Assembly: GCF_037482285.1 (NCBI RefSeq) | Contig: NZ_JBBEYB010000005.1 | Location: 62,001 to 126,000 of the forward strand | DNA from: Aquabacterium sp029268225 | GTDB lineage: Bacteria; Pseudomonadota; Gammaproteobacteria; Burkholderiales; Burkholderiaceae_C | Direction: 5' to 3' | DNA: 64,000 nucleotides | Shown: in pieces, positions 28,751-36,477 of the stretch | Layout: the number at the start of each line of letters is the position of its first letter | Position numbering within the stretch: position 1 is the stretch's first letter | Translations under genes and position numbers: made by a program | Notes under the pieces: model-generated | What the model was told of the DNA's origin: nothing | Seen by the model: only the letters and a program-made list of their open reading frames with translations | The model's database searches: none

Positions 28751-29209
28751 ATGCGCGACCTCACCCGCAACGACCTGGGCCAGTTGACCCTGACGCTGGA
28801 CGATGGCAGCACCCATGTGGGCATCGTGCCCGTGCGCGCCTACCCCTTGAGTGCCCCCGACGAAGGCGTTTCGCTGATGAACACCGACAGCCACGAGGTC
28901 GCCTGGATCGACCGCCTGAGCGACCTGCCCGCGGCGTGGCGTCAGCTGCTGGAGGGCGAACTGGCGGTACGCGAACTCACCCCACAGGTCACCGCCCTGC
29001 TCGAGGTATCGAGCTTCTCTACCCCCAGCACCTGGACGGTGGACACCGACCGTGGTCGCACCAGCTTCGTGCTGAAGTCGGAAGACGACATCCGTCGACT
29101 GGGCGATGGCCGCCTGCTGATCCACAGTGCGCAGGGGCTGAACTTCGGCATTGCCGACCGCACCCGCCTGGACAAGCACTCGCGCAAGCTGCTGGAACGC
29201 TTCCTCTGA
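28751..29209 (+). CDS. DUF1854-like protein of the cyanophycin locus
   Basis: 152 aa, soluble, no membrane segment. It begins MRDLTRNDLGQLTLTLDD and contains WIDRLSDLPAAWRQLLEGEL and the C-terminal RLLIHSAQGLNFGIADR, a pattern I associate with DUF1854. It starts 4 nt after the ABC transporter stop, so the two are co-translated. Function is unknown. Fixed proximity to cphA genes suggests a part in polymer transport or granule handling. Confidence 0.7.
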   Translation: MRDLTRNDLGQLTLTLDDGSTHVGIVPVRAYPLSAPDEGVSLMNTDSHEVAWIDRLSDLPAAWRQLLEGELAVRELTPQVTALLEVSSFSTPSTWTVDTDRGRTSFVLKSEDDIRRLGDGRLLIHSAQGLNFGIADRTRLDKHSRKLLERFL

Positions 29210-29239
29210 CGTCGGCACAGCCCGCATGCCCAAAAGAAA

Positions 29240-29269
29240 ACCGGTGCAGCCCTGGCGGGCGACACCGGT
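29240..29269 (-). terminator. Intrinsic terminator between the DUF1854 gene and HU gene
   Basis: ACCGGTG (29240-29246) pairs with CACCGGT (29263-29269), with an inner GCCC/GGGC. On the minus strand it is followed by TTTTCTTTT, fitting the end of the HU transcript. Confidence 0.6.
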
Positions 29270-29308
29270 CTTTGACGCTGCGGAGCCCAGGCGGGCCCCA
29301 CGCAGCGA

Positions 29309-29677
29309 TCACTTCTTCTTGGCAGCAGCCTTCTTCGCGGCAGGCTTGGCAGCCTTCTTGGCGGGGGCAGCAGGCGCCTTGCCAGCCTTGCGTGCAGCGG
29401 CCTTCGGATCGACCGCGGCCTTGAACGTGGCGCCAGGGGTGAACTTGGGCAGCTTGGCGGCGGGGATCTTGATCTTGTCGCCGGTGCTGGGGTTCACGCC
29501 ATTGCGGGCTGCGCGGGCATGTTGCTTGAACGAACCGAAACCGGGGATGGTCACGGCGTCGCCCTTCTTGACGGCCGTCACCACGGTGTCGAGCAGCGTG
29601 TCGAGGATGCGGCCAGCCTCGGCCTTGGACAGTTGGTGCTGGTCAGCAAGGCGCTGGATGAGATCAGTCTTGTTCAT
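29309..29677 (-). CDS. HU-family DNA-binding protein with Ala/Lys-rich C-terminal tail
   Basis: 122 aa. Residues 1-90 form the HU core: MNKTDLIQRLADQHQLSKAE at the start, then GFGSFKQHARAARNGVNP, the DNA-binding arm region. The last about 33 residues are an Ala/Lys/Pro tail (KKAAKPAAKKAAAKKK) resembling eukaryotic histone H1 tails; such tails are known in several betaproteobacterial HU proteins. Start at ATG 29677, not further upstream, because the HU core begins there. Its terminator is at 29240-29269. Confidence 0.9.
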   Translation of the reverse strand: MNKTDLIQRLADQHQLSKAEAGRILDTLLDTVVTAVKKGDAVTIPGFGSFKQHARAARNGVNPSTGDKIKIPAAKLPKFTPGATFKAAVDPKAAARKAGKAPAAPAKKAAKPAAKKAAAKKK

Positions 29678-29779
29678 GAATGATGTTCTGAAAGCACCCG
29701 CAAATCTCGGGCAACCCAATTGTGCCTTGCGCAAAGCCCGATGAACACAGGTGTTGACGCAGATGCGTCGCAAACACGC

Positions 29780-30604
29780 CTATTTCAAGGGAAATCCCAG
29801 TGCCTGCAGCGCCGCCTGAAGCCGATCTCGGCCCGTCAAGGCCTCTGGCGTGGCCACCCGCTTGCCTGAATGCACCGTCCAGGTGCCACGCACCTTCATC
29901 TGCTGCTGGGCATAGAACGCGGCCATCGACTCGTTGTACGACGCGATCGCAGCCTGTTGCTCAGCCACCGGGCGGTAGCGCTCGTGGTGCAACACGGCTG
30001 CTTGTGGCAGGCGCGGTTTGACCGAAGCCGACTGCGCCGGATCTTCCTGACCCAAAGTCATGCCGAACACGGCAAAGACCCGCGGCGGCAGGCCCAACAA
30101 CTCGGCCACCGACTCCGGATGGTTGCGCATGCCACCGATGTAGCAGCCCGACAAGCCCAATGACTCGGCCGCGGCCATCGCGTTCTGGGCAGCCAAAGCC
30201 GCGTCGATCACGCCCACCAACCCCATTTCCAGATAGTCGAGCGCATCGTGGGTAAGCCCTTCCGCTTGCGCCACCGCCTCCAGTCGAGCCAGATCAGCCA
30301 GCCAGACCAGCACCAATGGTGCCTGTGCCACATGCGCCTGATCGCCCGCCAGTTCGGCCAGCCGCGCACGTGAGACTGGATCGCGCACAGCGATCACGCT
30401 CCAAGGTTGCAAATTGGACGAAGACGCCGCCGACTGGGCCGCGGCCACGATGGCCGTCAACTGCGCATCGCTGACCGGATCAGGCAGGTGATGACGCACC
30501 GAGCGGTGGGTCAACAACTGATCCAGCAAGGGAGACCAGGCCTCGGGCACAGCGGGGGCCTGCTGACCGTAGCGCGCACTCAACAGAGAAGAAACAGACA
30601 TCAT
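29780..30604 (-). CDS. NfsA/Frp-like flavin nitroreductase
   Basis: 274 aa. The nitroreductase fold is indicated by the FMN phosphate-binding THRSVRHHLPDPV near residue 35, SSSNLQPWSV (about 65) and GLSGCYIGGMRNHPE (about 155). The last shows the family C-terminal extension type of NADPH-dependent oxidoreductases. Physiological substrate unknown, probably quinones or nitroaromatics. Two adjacent ATGs (30604 and 30601) are possible starts. Confidence 0.87.
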   Translation of the reverse strand: MMSVSSLLSARYGQQAPAVPEAWSPLLDQLLTHRSVRHHLPDPVSDAQLTAIVAAAQSAASSSNLQPWSVIAVRDPVSRARLAELAGDQAHVAQAPLVLVWLADLARLEAVAQAEGLTHDALDYLEMGLVGVIDAALAAQNAMAAAESLGLSGCYIGGMRNHPESVAELLGLPPRVFAVFGMTLGQEDPAQSASVKPRLPQAAVLHHERYRPVAEQQAAIASYNESMAAFYAQQQMKVRGTWTVHSGKRVATPEALTGRDRLQAALQALGFPLK

Positions 30605-30690
30605 GAAAGCCAGGAAATGCAAAGCATCAACACTACCGCAAGCCTGGCGCACACGCTGAGCGGACCGCAAAACCCGAGCGCGCAAAACAA

Positions 30691-30720
30691 AAAGGTCTGA
30701 ACCTTGCGATTCAGACCTTT
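30691..30720 (-). terminator. Intrinsic terminator of tRNA-Lys(CTT)
   Basis: An 11-bp perfect stem AAAGGTCTGAA/TTCAGACCTTT with an 8-nt loop lies directly downstream of the tRNA on the minus strand. It is followed by TTTTGTTTTG. Confidence 0.8.
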
Positions 30721-30728
30721 TGAAAATT

Positions 30729-30804
30729 TGGTGGGCCCTGAGTGACTCGAACACTCGACCAACGGATTAAGAGTCCGCTGCTCTACCAACTGAGCTAAGA
30801 GCCC
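30729..30804 (-). tRNA. tRNA-Lys (anticodon CTT)
   Basis: The cloverleaf folds with acceptor GGGCTCT/AGGGCCC, D-arm AGCTCAGTTGGTAGAGC, an anticodon loop CTCTTAA giving anticodon CTT, and T-arm GTTCGAG. CCA is encoded (minus-strand 3' end at 30729). The gene is on the minus strand between a clear promoter and terminator. Confidence 0.97.
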
Positions 30805-30860
30805 GCACCTGTTATCTTCTTTCGAAGATCGCTAGAACTGGTTATCTAGCGAAGACTTGA

Positions 30861-30890
30861 ATTATATACACAAACTTTGCGAAGATTCAA
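30861..30890 (-). promoter_or_regulatory. Sigma-70 promoter of tRNA-Lys(CTT), inside an inverted repeat
   Basis: Minus-strand -35 TTGAAT (30890-30885) and a perfect -10 TATAAT (30866-30861) are 18 bp apart, placing the start about 50 nt before the tRNA. An 11-bp inverted repeat (30852-30862 with 30885-30895) includes the whole -35 box and touches the -10 box. The surrounding stretch 30805-31009 holds no gene I can support. Confidence 0.55.
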
Positions 30891-31009
30891 GTCTTTTTCA
30901 AAATTTTCGCTGACTTGCTCGGTGTGATCTGAAGATCGGTTCCGGCGCCTGCTCAACGAAGAACGAGAGTATACACACAAAATCACCCCTTTCTGAACGA
31001 GACGCGTGC

Positions 31010-32674
31010 TTACAACAACGCACCCGGCGCCGGGCGTCCGGTCAGCATCTCGATCTCTTCGCTCAAAGCGCCCGACTCCTCCGCCAGGGAGGCGATCTCC
31101 TCGTCCAGCGCCTCGGCATGCGCGCGCGCCACATCCTCCAGATAGCCCACACGCTCCTGACTGAGCCTGTGGAGTTCGTAGCGGGTGTCTCGCCGCAGTT
31201 CGTTGAGGGCGTCCAACACCAACACGATCTGCAACTGCAGGGTTTCGAACAGCTTGCGCAAGCTGGCCGCTTCGATCGAATCCGTGAAATCGAGGTGTCC
31301 CCACCCCTGCTTCAACAGGAAAGCATTGGGGTCTTGTGCAATTTCGCGCAAGCGCTGGACATCGCCACTGTCGCGCGCCCGATTGATTTCGCTGGTCAGC
31401 TGCTGAAAGATGGCGAGCTTGGCAGCGTCGTGGGCAAAACGGTCCGGATGGAACAGGCGCACCAGCTTGCGCCACAGGCTCTTGAGTTCACGGGCTTCGT
31501 CCTCGGGCAAGGCCTTTTGCTCGGCCGCCTCAAAGGCCACCTGCTCGTACTCGGCATCCGACTGTTGCCACGCTTCCTGGCATTGCTGGGCCACGGCTTC
31601 GGCAGCATCCTCCCCGTCGTACATCAGCGCATCGAGGTACTGGCGTCGGTAACTCACCAACAGACGCAGACGATCACGTTGCTGGTAGTGCGGCCGCAAC
31701 AAACCGAACAGGCGCGCCTGCGTCACCTCGACGTCGTGGCGCTCCTGGGTGTAACGCGCCTCCAGATCGGCCAGTCGGACACGCGCCGATGCGATCAAGG
31801 CCTTGAGCTCTTCCACTTCAGGCTTGACGAACACCAACGCACCCGCCTGAACCGGCGCAGCCGCAACCGTGGGCTCACCTTGCGCCCCCCGTGTCGCCAG
31901 CGCCTCCATCTGCGCGATGGCATCGTCCATCTCAGGGGCTGGCTCGGCCAATTGCGCGAGGTACCAACGCCCCATGTTGGCCGAGCGCGGGCTGCCAGAC
32001 CCGGCCAGCCACTCCAACCACGCGCGCAGCGCGGGGTCGGTCAGCGCCTCACGAAAGTGACGGCCCTTGAACTCCCCAAACGCCAGACGAGAGGGATACC
32101 AGGTGGCCTGCGCATGTTCACACACAGCCTGCCAGTCGTGAAGGCCACGGCGCAGCGCCAGGGGCTGGAGCACCGTGCTGAGCAAGTCGACCGTGGTTTC
32201 GAGCTCCCCCAGCGCCGATGCCGGCGTGCGCTCAGGTAGCCGGTAGTACTGCCTCAAGGTTTGCAACTTGCCACTGACCACCGGCACAGGGTCCAGCAGT
32301 CGCTGGGCCAGGCGCAAGGCACAAAAGCCCTCCCCCCCCACCGGGGGCAAGTTGAGTCGAACCCACTCTGGCTGCAAGGCCCGGTGCAGGACCTGGCCCA
32401 GGTCAAAAGCCACCAGGGGCAAGCCGGACACGTAATGCGCCAACTCGGCGTAGACCTGAGAGGGCGCCTCGCCATCGCGCTCGATGACGGCGCGACTGAT
32501 GCCATGAATGCGCGAGCTGTCCTGATTCATGTCCGGACCGTGGTTGATCAGCCGCCGCCAGGCAGGCCCCTGTGGCGCCCAGCCTCGCATGCGCTGAGCC
32601 GCCACCTCCACCACCACCGGGGAGCTCAGCCCCGCCGTCTCGACATCAATGAGCACCCAGTCTCGATCGTCCAT
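31010..32674 (-). CDS. DnaQ-like exonuclease domain fused to a J-domain-like region
   Basis: 554 aa. Residues 1-170 resemble a DEDD exonuclease: VLIDVETAG supplies Exo I Asp10/Glu12, LVAFDLGQVL probably Exo II (Asp91), and SALGELETTVDLL the Exo III region. The expected catalytic His and second Asp are not obvious there, so activity is uncertain. FGEFKGRHF...WLEWLAG (about 199-224) recalls a small module found after such exonucleases. A coiled-coil section (about 285-390) leads to a J-domain-like segment with the HPD signature in LFHPDRF (about 408-413). It lies 9 nt after the LRR gene on the same strand. I do not know a named family for the whole protein. Confidence 0.6.
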   Translation of the reverse strand: MDDRDWVLIDVETAGLSSPVVVEVAAQRMRGWAPQGPAWRRLINHGPDMNQDSSRIHGISRAVIERDGEAPSQVYAELAHYVSGLPLVAFDLGQVLHRALQPEWVRLNLPPVGGEGFCALRLAQRLLDPVPVVSGKLQTLRQYYRLPERTPASALGELETTVDLLSTVLQPLALRRGLHDWQAVCEHAQATWYPSRLAFGEFKGRHFREALTDPALRAWLEWLAGSGSPRSANMGRWYLAQLAEPAPEMDDAIAQMEALATRGAQGEPTVAAAPVQAGALVFVKPEVEELKALIASARVRLADLEARYTQERHDVEVTQARLFGLLRPHYQQRDRLRLLVSYRRQYLDALMYDGEDAAEAVAQQCQEAWQQSDAEYEQVAFEAAEQKALPEDEARELKSLWRKLVRLFHPDRFAHDAAKLAIFQQLTSEINRARDSGDVQRLREIAQDPNAFLLKQGWGHLDFTDSIEAASLRKLFETLQLQIVLVLDALNELRRDTRYELHRLSQERVGYLEDVARAHAEALDEEIASLAEESGALSEEIEMLTGRPAPGALL

Positions 32675-32683
32675 GCAATGCCT

Positions 32684-34402
32684 TCAGCGACGGCGGCCGG
32701 GTGGTGTGCCCAGCAGTCCCACAGTGGGATCGGCCGCGAACACGCTCAATTGCGACAAGGTGCGGATGTCCAACAAGGTCAGGCGATTGCCGCCACAGTC
32801 CAGCAAGCTCAACTGAGGCACGGACGGCAGGTTCAAGGCCATCAGCTGATTGCCTCGGCACCACAACTTGGACAGGCGGGGTACGCCGCCCAGAGCCAGT
32901 TGACGCAACTGGTTATGGGCGCAACCCAGCAAGGTCAATTCAGGCACCGCGGACAGGTCCAGCGCGCGCATGGCGTTGTGGTCGCAGGCCAGTGCGGAAA
33001 GCTGGGGCACACGGGATAAATCCAACTGCGTGAGCTGATTGTGACGGCACCACAACTCCTTGAGTTCGGGCAGCCGCCCCAGCCTCAACTCGGTCAGCTG
33101 GTTGTTGTCACACACCAGCAGACTCAGCGCAGTCAAAGCCGAGACATCCAGTTGCGTGAGCTGATTGTCGGCACACCACAACTTGGTCAGCGCAGGCACC
33201 GCCGCGGCAGTCAGGACACTCAAGCGGTTGCTGCTGCAATCGAGCAGGCTCAACTGTGGGACAGCCGCCAAGCTGAGCGCCGTCAACTGATTCTCGCGGC
33301 ACCACAACTCGCGCAGATTCGACACCGCAGCGAGATCCAACTGCGTCAGATCGTTGTGGTTGCAACTGAGCATGGTCAGTTGCGGCACCGCGGCCAGATC
33401 AATTCGTCCCAATTGGTTGTGATCGCAAGCCAAGGTCAGCAACCCTGGCACCGCAGCGAGGTCGAGGCTGGTGAGAAGGTTGTGACGACACCAGAGCTCG
33501 GTCAGGCGCGGCGTGGCAGCCAAGTCCAACTCGCGCAGGTGGTTGTGATTGCAATTGAGCACGCGCAGCCCAGGCATGGCCGACAGCGGCAGACGCGTGA
33601 GCTGGTTGCCCCGGCACCACAGCTCGGTCAGGGCCGATGCCTCGGGTAACTGCAGGGCACTCAAGCGGTTGTAATCACAGACCAGCAACTGCAATGGCGA
33701 CACCTCGGTGAGGTCCAGTTCAGAGAGCTGGTTTTCCTGACACCACAGCGTGGTCAGCGCCGACACGCCCCTCAGGTGCAGCACACGCAACTGGTTGTTG
33801 TCACACGCCAAGGTCGTCAGCCCCTTGGCGGCACGCACATCCAGGGTGGTGAGCTCGTTGTAGGCACAAAACAGGCGGGTCAGCGCAGGGGTGGTCTGCA
33901 ATTGCAGATCGGTCAAGCCCACACGGGTGCACCACAGAAACTCCAGCTTCGGCAGGCGAATGGTGAGTGTGCGCGGCGTCGGGGCCCCTGCCTGCTTGAA
34001 TCCCAGGCGACGAATCTGCAAGCCGTCCACCCATTCGAAATGGGTCAAAGGCAAGGCATCGAAATCCCACACCAGGCTGCTCAGGGCACCGTTGTCGAGG
34101 GCAAAGGCGATGGCCTCACCATGCGCATTGTCAATCCTCGCCTCGGCCAACCTGGTCAGGACCTCTTCGGGGGACAAGGCCAAGGCCTGCGCCCACATCA
34201 GCACCTGGCGGTGGTCAGCCTCACGCAGCTGGTAGGCGCCAATCTGCCGGGTGGGCTGCTCGCTCAGAGCCTGCTGCGCCCGCGCGACGGCCAAGACGCC
34301 CGATGTCATGCGCATCAGGATGCCACGCGCAGCACCATCTGCAGCGGCCAGCGCAGCAGACGGTCGACTGATCAGTGAGCGGGCTTCTTCGTTGTCAATC
34401 AT
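32684..34402 (-). CDS. Leucine-rich-repeat protein with 19 cysteine-type LRRs
   Basis: 572 aa, no signal peptide and no membrane helix. An N-terminal region (about 1-150) of unknown fold is followed by 19 tandem 21-residue repeats of the form xLxxLxCxxNxLxxLxLxxvp (about residues 152-550) and a short basic tail. Cys-Asn at fixed positions should form the usual ladder on the concave face. The repeats show a higher-order period of seven (147 residues). Likely a cytoplasmic protein-binding scaffold; the partner may be the exonuclease-like/J-domain protein encoded 9 nt downstream. Start at ATG 34402 (a GTG lies just before). Confidence 0.8.
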   Translation of the reverse strand: MIDNEEARSLISRPSAALAAADGAARGILMRMTSGVLAVARAQQALSEQPTRQIGAYQLREADHRQVLMWAQALALSPEEVLTRLAEARIDNAHGEAIAFALDNGALSSLVWDFDALPLTHFEWVDGLQIRRLGFKQAGAPTPRTLTIRLPKLEFLWCTRVGLTDLQLQTTPALTRLFCAYNELTTLDVRAAKGLTTLACDNNQLRVLHLRGVSALTTLWCQENQLSELDLTEVSPLQLLVCDYNRLSALQLPEASALTELWCRGNQLTRLPLSAMPGLRVLNCNHNHLRELDLAATPRLTELWCRHNLLTSLDLAAVPGLLTLACDHNQLGRIDLAAVPQLTMLSCNHNDLTQLDLAAVSNLRELWCRENQLTALSLAAVPQLSLLDCSSNRLSVLTAAAVPALTKLWCADNQLTQLDVSALTALSLLVCDNNQLTELRLGRLPELKELWCRHNQLTQLDLSRVPQLSALACDHNAMRALDLSAVPELTLLGCAHNQLRQLALGGVPRLSKLWCRGNQLMALNLPSVPQLSLLDCGGNRLTLLDIRTLSQLSVFAADPTVGLLGTPPGRRR

Positions 34403-34574
34403 CACAACTCAAACAGGGGCGACAGCGGCGCTTGCGGACAAGCATTCGTCCGTCTGCATGCGTGTGAGTTTACGCGCTGTTGCCCACGTGAACCGGCCAT
34501 GCCTCATGGGGGTTTGCGCACATCTGCACGCTCCCCGCGGGCTGAAAGCCCATGAAATCGCCTACCCTTGACGC

Positions 34575-34811
34575 ATGCTCAAGCCGCTCCCTCACGCCGA
34601 CGCCACGTCAACACCCCCATGCCAGAGCCTGTGCCCCTTGTGCGGCCAGGCAAATGCCTGCGCACAGGCTGCAGGATGCGCCGCTGACACACCCTGCTGG
34701 TGCCAGGAAGCCACGTTCAGCGCGGCGCTGCTGGCGCGCGTGCCGCAAGCGCAGCGAGGCGTGGCCTGCATTTGTGCGAACTGCGTCAACATCACACCTC
34801 CCAAAGACTGA
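34575..34811 (+). CDS. Cysteine-rich CWC family protein
   Basis: 78 aa with nine cysteines in the pattern CPLCGQANAC, PCWC and CICANCV, which fits the small CWC family (PF14375-like), probably a zinc-binding protein of unknown role. ATG 34575. It is convergent with the remnant of tRNA-Lys at the element boundary and belongs to the ancestral chromosome, outside the integrated element. Confidence 0.75.
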   Translation: MLKPLPHADATSTPPCQSLCPLCGQANACAQAAGCAADTPCWCQEATFSAALLARVPQAQRGVACICANCVNITPPKD

Positions 34812-34825
34812 GCTCCGAAACGCAA

Positions 34826-34848
34826 AAAGCCACCTCAAGGGTGGCTTT
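34826..34848 (-). terminator. Original terminator of tRNA-Lys(TTT), now stranded at the left element end
   Basis: AAAGCCACC/GGTGGCTTT 9-bp stem with a 5-nt loop, followed on the minus strand by TTTTTGCG. It lies about 34 bp beyond the displaced 3' tRNA fragment, where the tRNA terminator stood before integration. It may also serve the convergent CWC gene. Confidence 0.65.
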
Positions 34849-34881
34849 GAACAGCGATGCACGGCTGCGAGTGCATGATCT

Positions 34882-34931
34882 TTGGTGGGTCGGGAGGGAC
34901 TCGAACCCTCGACCAACGGATTAAAAGTCCG
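34882..34931. repeat. attL: 50-bp copy of the 3' part of tRNA-Lys(TTT)
   Basis: This 50-bp stretch is identical to 41976-42025. It matches the tRNA from its CCA end through the T-arm to the anticodon stem; beyond it the sequence (TTCCACCAT) no longer fits a tRNA, so it is a displaced fragment and not a gene. Confidence 0.93.
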
Positions 34932-35006
34932 TTCCACCATAGATTTGCCAACATTGAACACCGTTGATAGACTCTACACAAATCAACAGGTTAGAGCAAA
35001 ATAACT

Positions 35007-35022
35007 GTATGTTTGAACATAC
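35007..35022. promoter_or_regulatory. Operator-like inverted repeat upstream of the integrase
   Basis: GTATGTT and AACATAC form a 7-bp inverted repeat with a 2-bp spacer, about 90 bp upstream of the integrase ATG in an AT-rich stretch. It could be an operator; the binding protein is unknown. Confidence 0.35.
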
Positions 35023-35061
35023 CAACCGTTGATTCGTGTTCGCCAGTTTTGGGTAAATGGT

Positions 35062-35095
35062 CTTACATCCGCCCTTACATCCAACCCGATGTAAG
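35062..35095. repeat. Left arm-type integrase site cluster (CTTACATC)
   Basis: CTTACATC occurs at 35062-35069 and 35074-35081, and inverted (GATGTAAG) at 35088-35095. The direct pair, 12 bp apart, recurs near the right end at 41901-41920. Such paired octamers flanking att cores are typical of tyrosine-integrase arm sites; being just before the integrase ATG, they could also repress it. Confidence 0.6.
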
Positions 35096-35112
35096 ACTGG
35101 CGAGGAGTCTAC

Positions 35113-36477
35113 ATGGCAAAGGTTGCATTCACTGCTGGACGCGTTGCCGGGTTCAAGTGCCCGCCCGACAAGAAACAGGCTTTCCTATGGGATGCAACTG
35201 CGCCGGGGCTGGGTCTGAGGACGACGCCAGCCGGGAAACCGTCCTATGTGTTCCAGTCTGTCTACCAAGGCAAAGACATTCGCCTGACCATCGGAAGCCC
35301 GACCGCCTGGAGCATCTCAGACGCGCAAGCAAAGGCACGCGAACTGCAACGCCTGATTGACGAGGGCAAAGACCCGCGCGACCTCAAGCGTGAAGCCCTG
35401 GCCGCACATGCGGAGAAGCAAGCCGCCGCTGCCGCCCAAGCCCTGACCGTGGGGGAGGTCTGGAAGCTATACCTAGAGGCACGCCGCCCGTTTTGGGGCG
35501 ACCGCCACTATGCCGACCATGTGAAGCTATCCCAAGCTGGGGGTGAGACTGCCAAGCGTGGCACCCGTGGCCGTGGCGTGACCATTGCCGGGCCATTGCA
35601 CCCCCTGCTGGCGCTGGCGCTGCGTGACATGACCGCGCCAGTCATCGAGGCATGGGCCGCCCGTGAGGCGCAGACCCGCCCAACCCCTGCCCGGCTGGCG
35701 TGGCGACTGCTGAAAGCGTTTCTAGGCTGGTGCGCTGAACAGCCGGAATATGCGCCCGTCCTGCCCAGCACGAACCCTGCCAAGACCAAGAAAGCCCGCG
35801 AGGTACTCGGAAAGGCTGGCGTCAAGCAAGATGCCTTGCTGCGCGAACAATTACCCGCATGGTTCGCCGCCGTGCGCAGCATCGGCAACCCGACCGTGGC
35901 CGCCTATCTGCAAACGCTGCTGCTGACGGGTGCCCGTCCTGGCGAAGTGCTGGAAATGCGCTGGGAGGACTTGAACACCCAATGGAAGGGCCTGACCATC
36001 CGCGACAAGGTGGAAGGCGAGCGGGTCATTCCGCTGACGCCTTACGTGTCGCAGCTGCTGGCCGCCCTGCCCCGCCGCAGCGAATGGGTGTTTGCCCGCG
36101 CCAGCACAACCCCCATTAAGGACACCAAGCCAATCGGCACATCACCCGAGAAGGCGCCCAAGCCAATCAGCAAGCCGCACAAGCCACACGAAAAAGCCTG
36201 CAAGGTGGCAGGCATCGACGGGCTAACCCTGCACGGCCTGCGCCGTTCGTTCAAGAGCCTGACTGAATGGCTGGAGTGCCCCGCTGGCGTGGTGGCGCAA
36301 ATCCAAGGGCACAAGCCATCCGCGACCGCCGAGAAGCATTACACCGTGCGCCCGCTTGACCTGCTGCGCCTGCACCATGAGCGAATCGAGGCATGGATTC
36401 TGGAACAGGCCTGGGTGCAGTTCGACGCCCAGGCCGAGCCGGGCAAGCTGCGCGTGGTGGCGGGGGGTGCGGCATGA
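35113..36477 (+). CDS. int: Tyrosine recombinase/integrase of the element
   Basis: 454 aa. An N-terminal DUF4102-like arm-binding domain (about 1-95, with FLWDATAPGLGLRTTPAGK) is followed by a core-binding and a catalytic domain. Catalytic residues are all present: Arg275 (TGARPGEVL), HxLR at 374-377, His400 (QGHKPSA) and Tyr410 (EKHYT). It should integrate the element into the tRNA-Lys(TTT) 3' end beside it. ATG 35113 is preceded by GAGGAG with a 5-nt gap. The stop overlaps the next gene by 4 nt. Confidence 0.96.
   Translation: MAKVAFTAGRVAGFKCPPDKKQAFLWDATAPGLGLRTTPAGKPSYVFQSVYQGKDIRLTIGSPTAWSISDAQAKARELQRLIDEGKDPRDLKREALAAHAEKQAAAAAQALTVGEVWKLYLEARRPFWGDRHYADHVKLSQAGGETAKRGTRGRGVTIAGPLHPLLALALRDMTAPVIEAWAAREAQTRPTPARLAWRLLKAFLGWCAEQPEYAPVLPSTNPAKTKKAREVLGKAGVKQDALLREQLPAWFAAVRSIGNPTVAAYLQTLLLTGARPGEVLEMRWEDLNTQWKGLTIRDKVEGERVIPLTPYVSQLLAALPRRSEWVFARASTTPIKDTKPIGTSPEKAPKPISKPHKPHEKACKVAGIDGLTLHGLRRSFKSLTEWLECPAGVVAQIQGHKPSATAEKHYTVRPLDLLRLHHERIEAWILEQAWVQFDAQAEPGKLRVVAGGAA

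Noticed and set aside
30846..31475. 209-codon minus-strand frame beside tRNA-Lys(CTT)
   Set aside because: It overlaps the end of the exonuclease/J-domain gene in another frame and runs into promoter DNA; no motifs.
34882..34931. A second tRNA-Lys(TTT) gene at the left element end
   Set aside because: Only the 3' part matches; the 5' half (D-arm and acceptor strand) is absent, so it is the attL copy.
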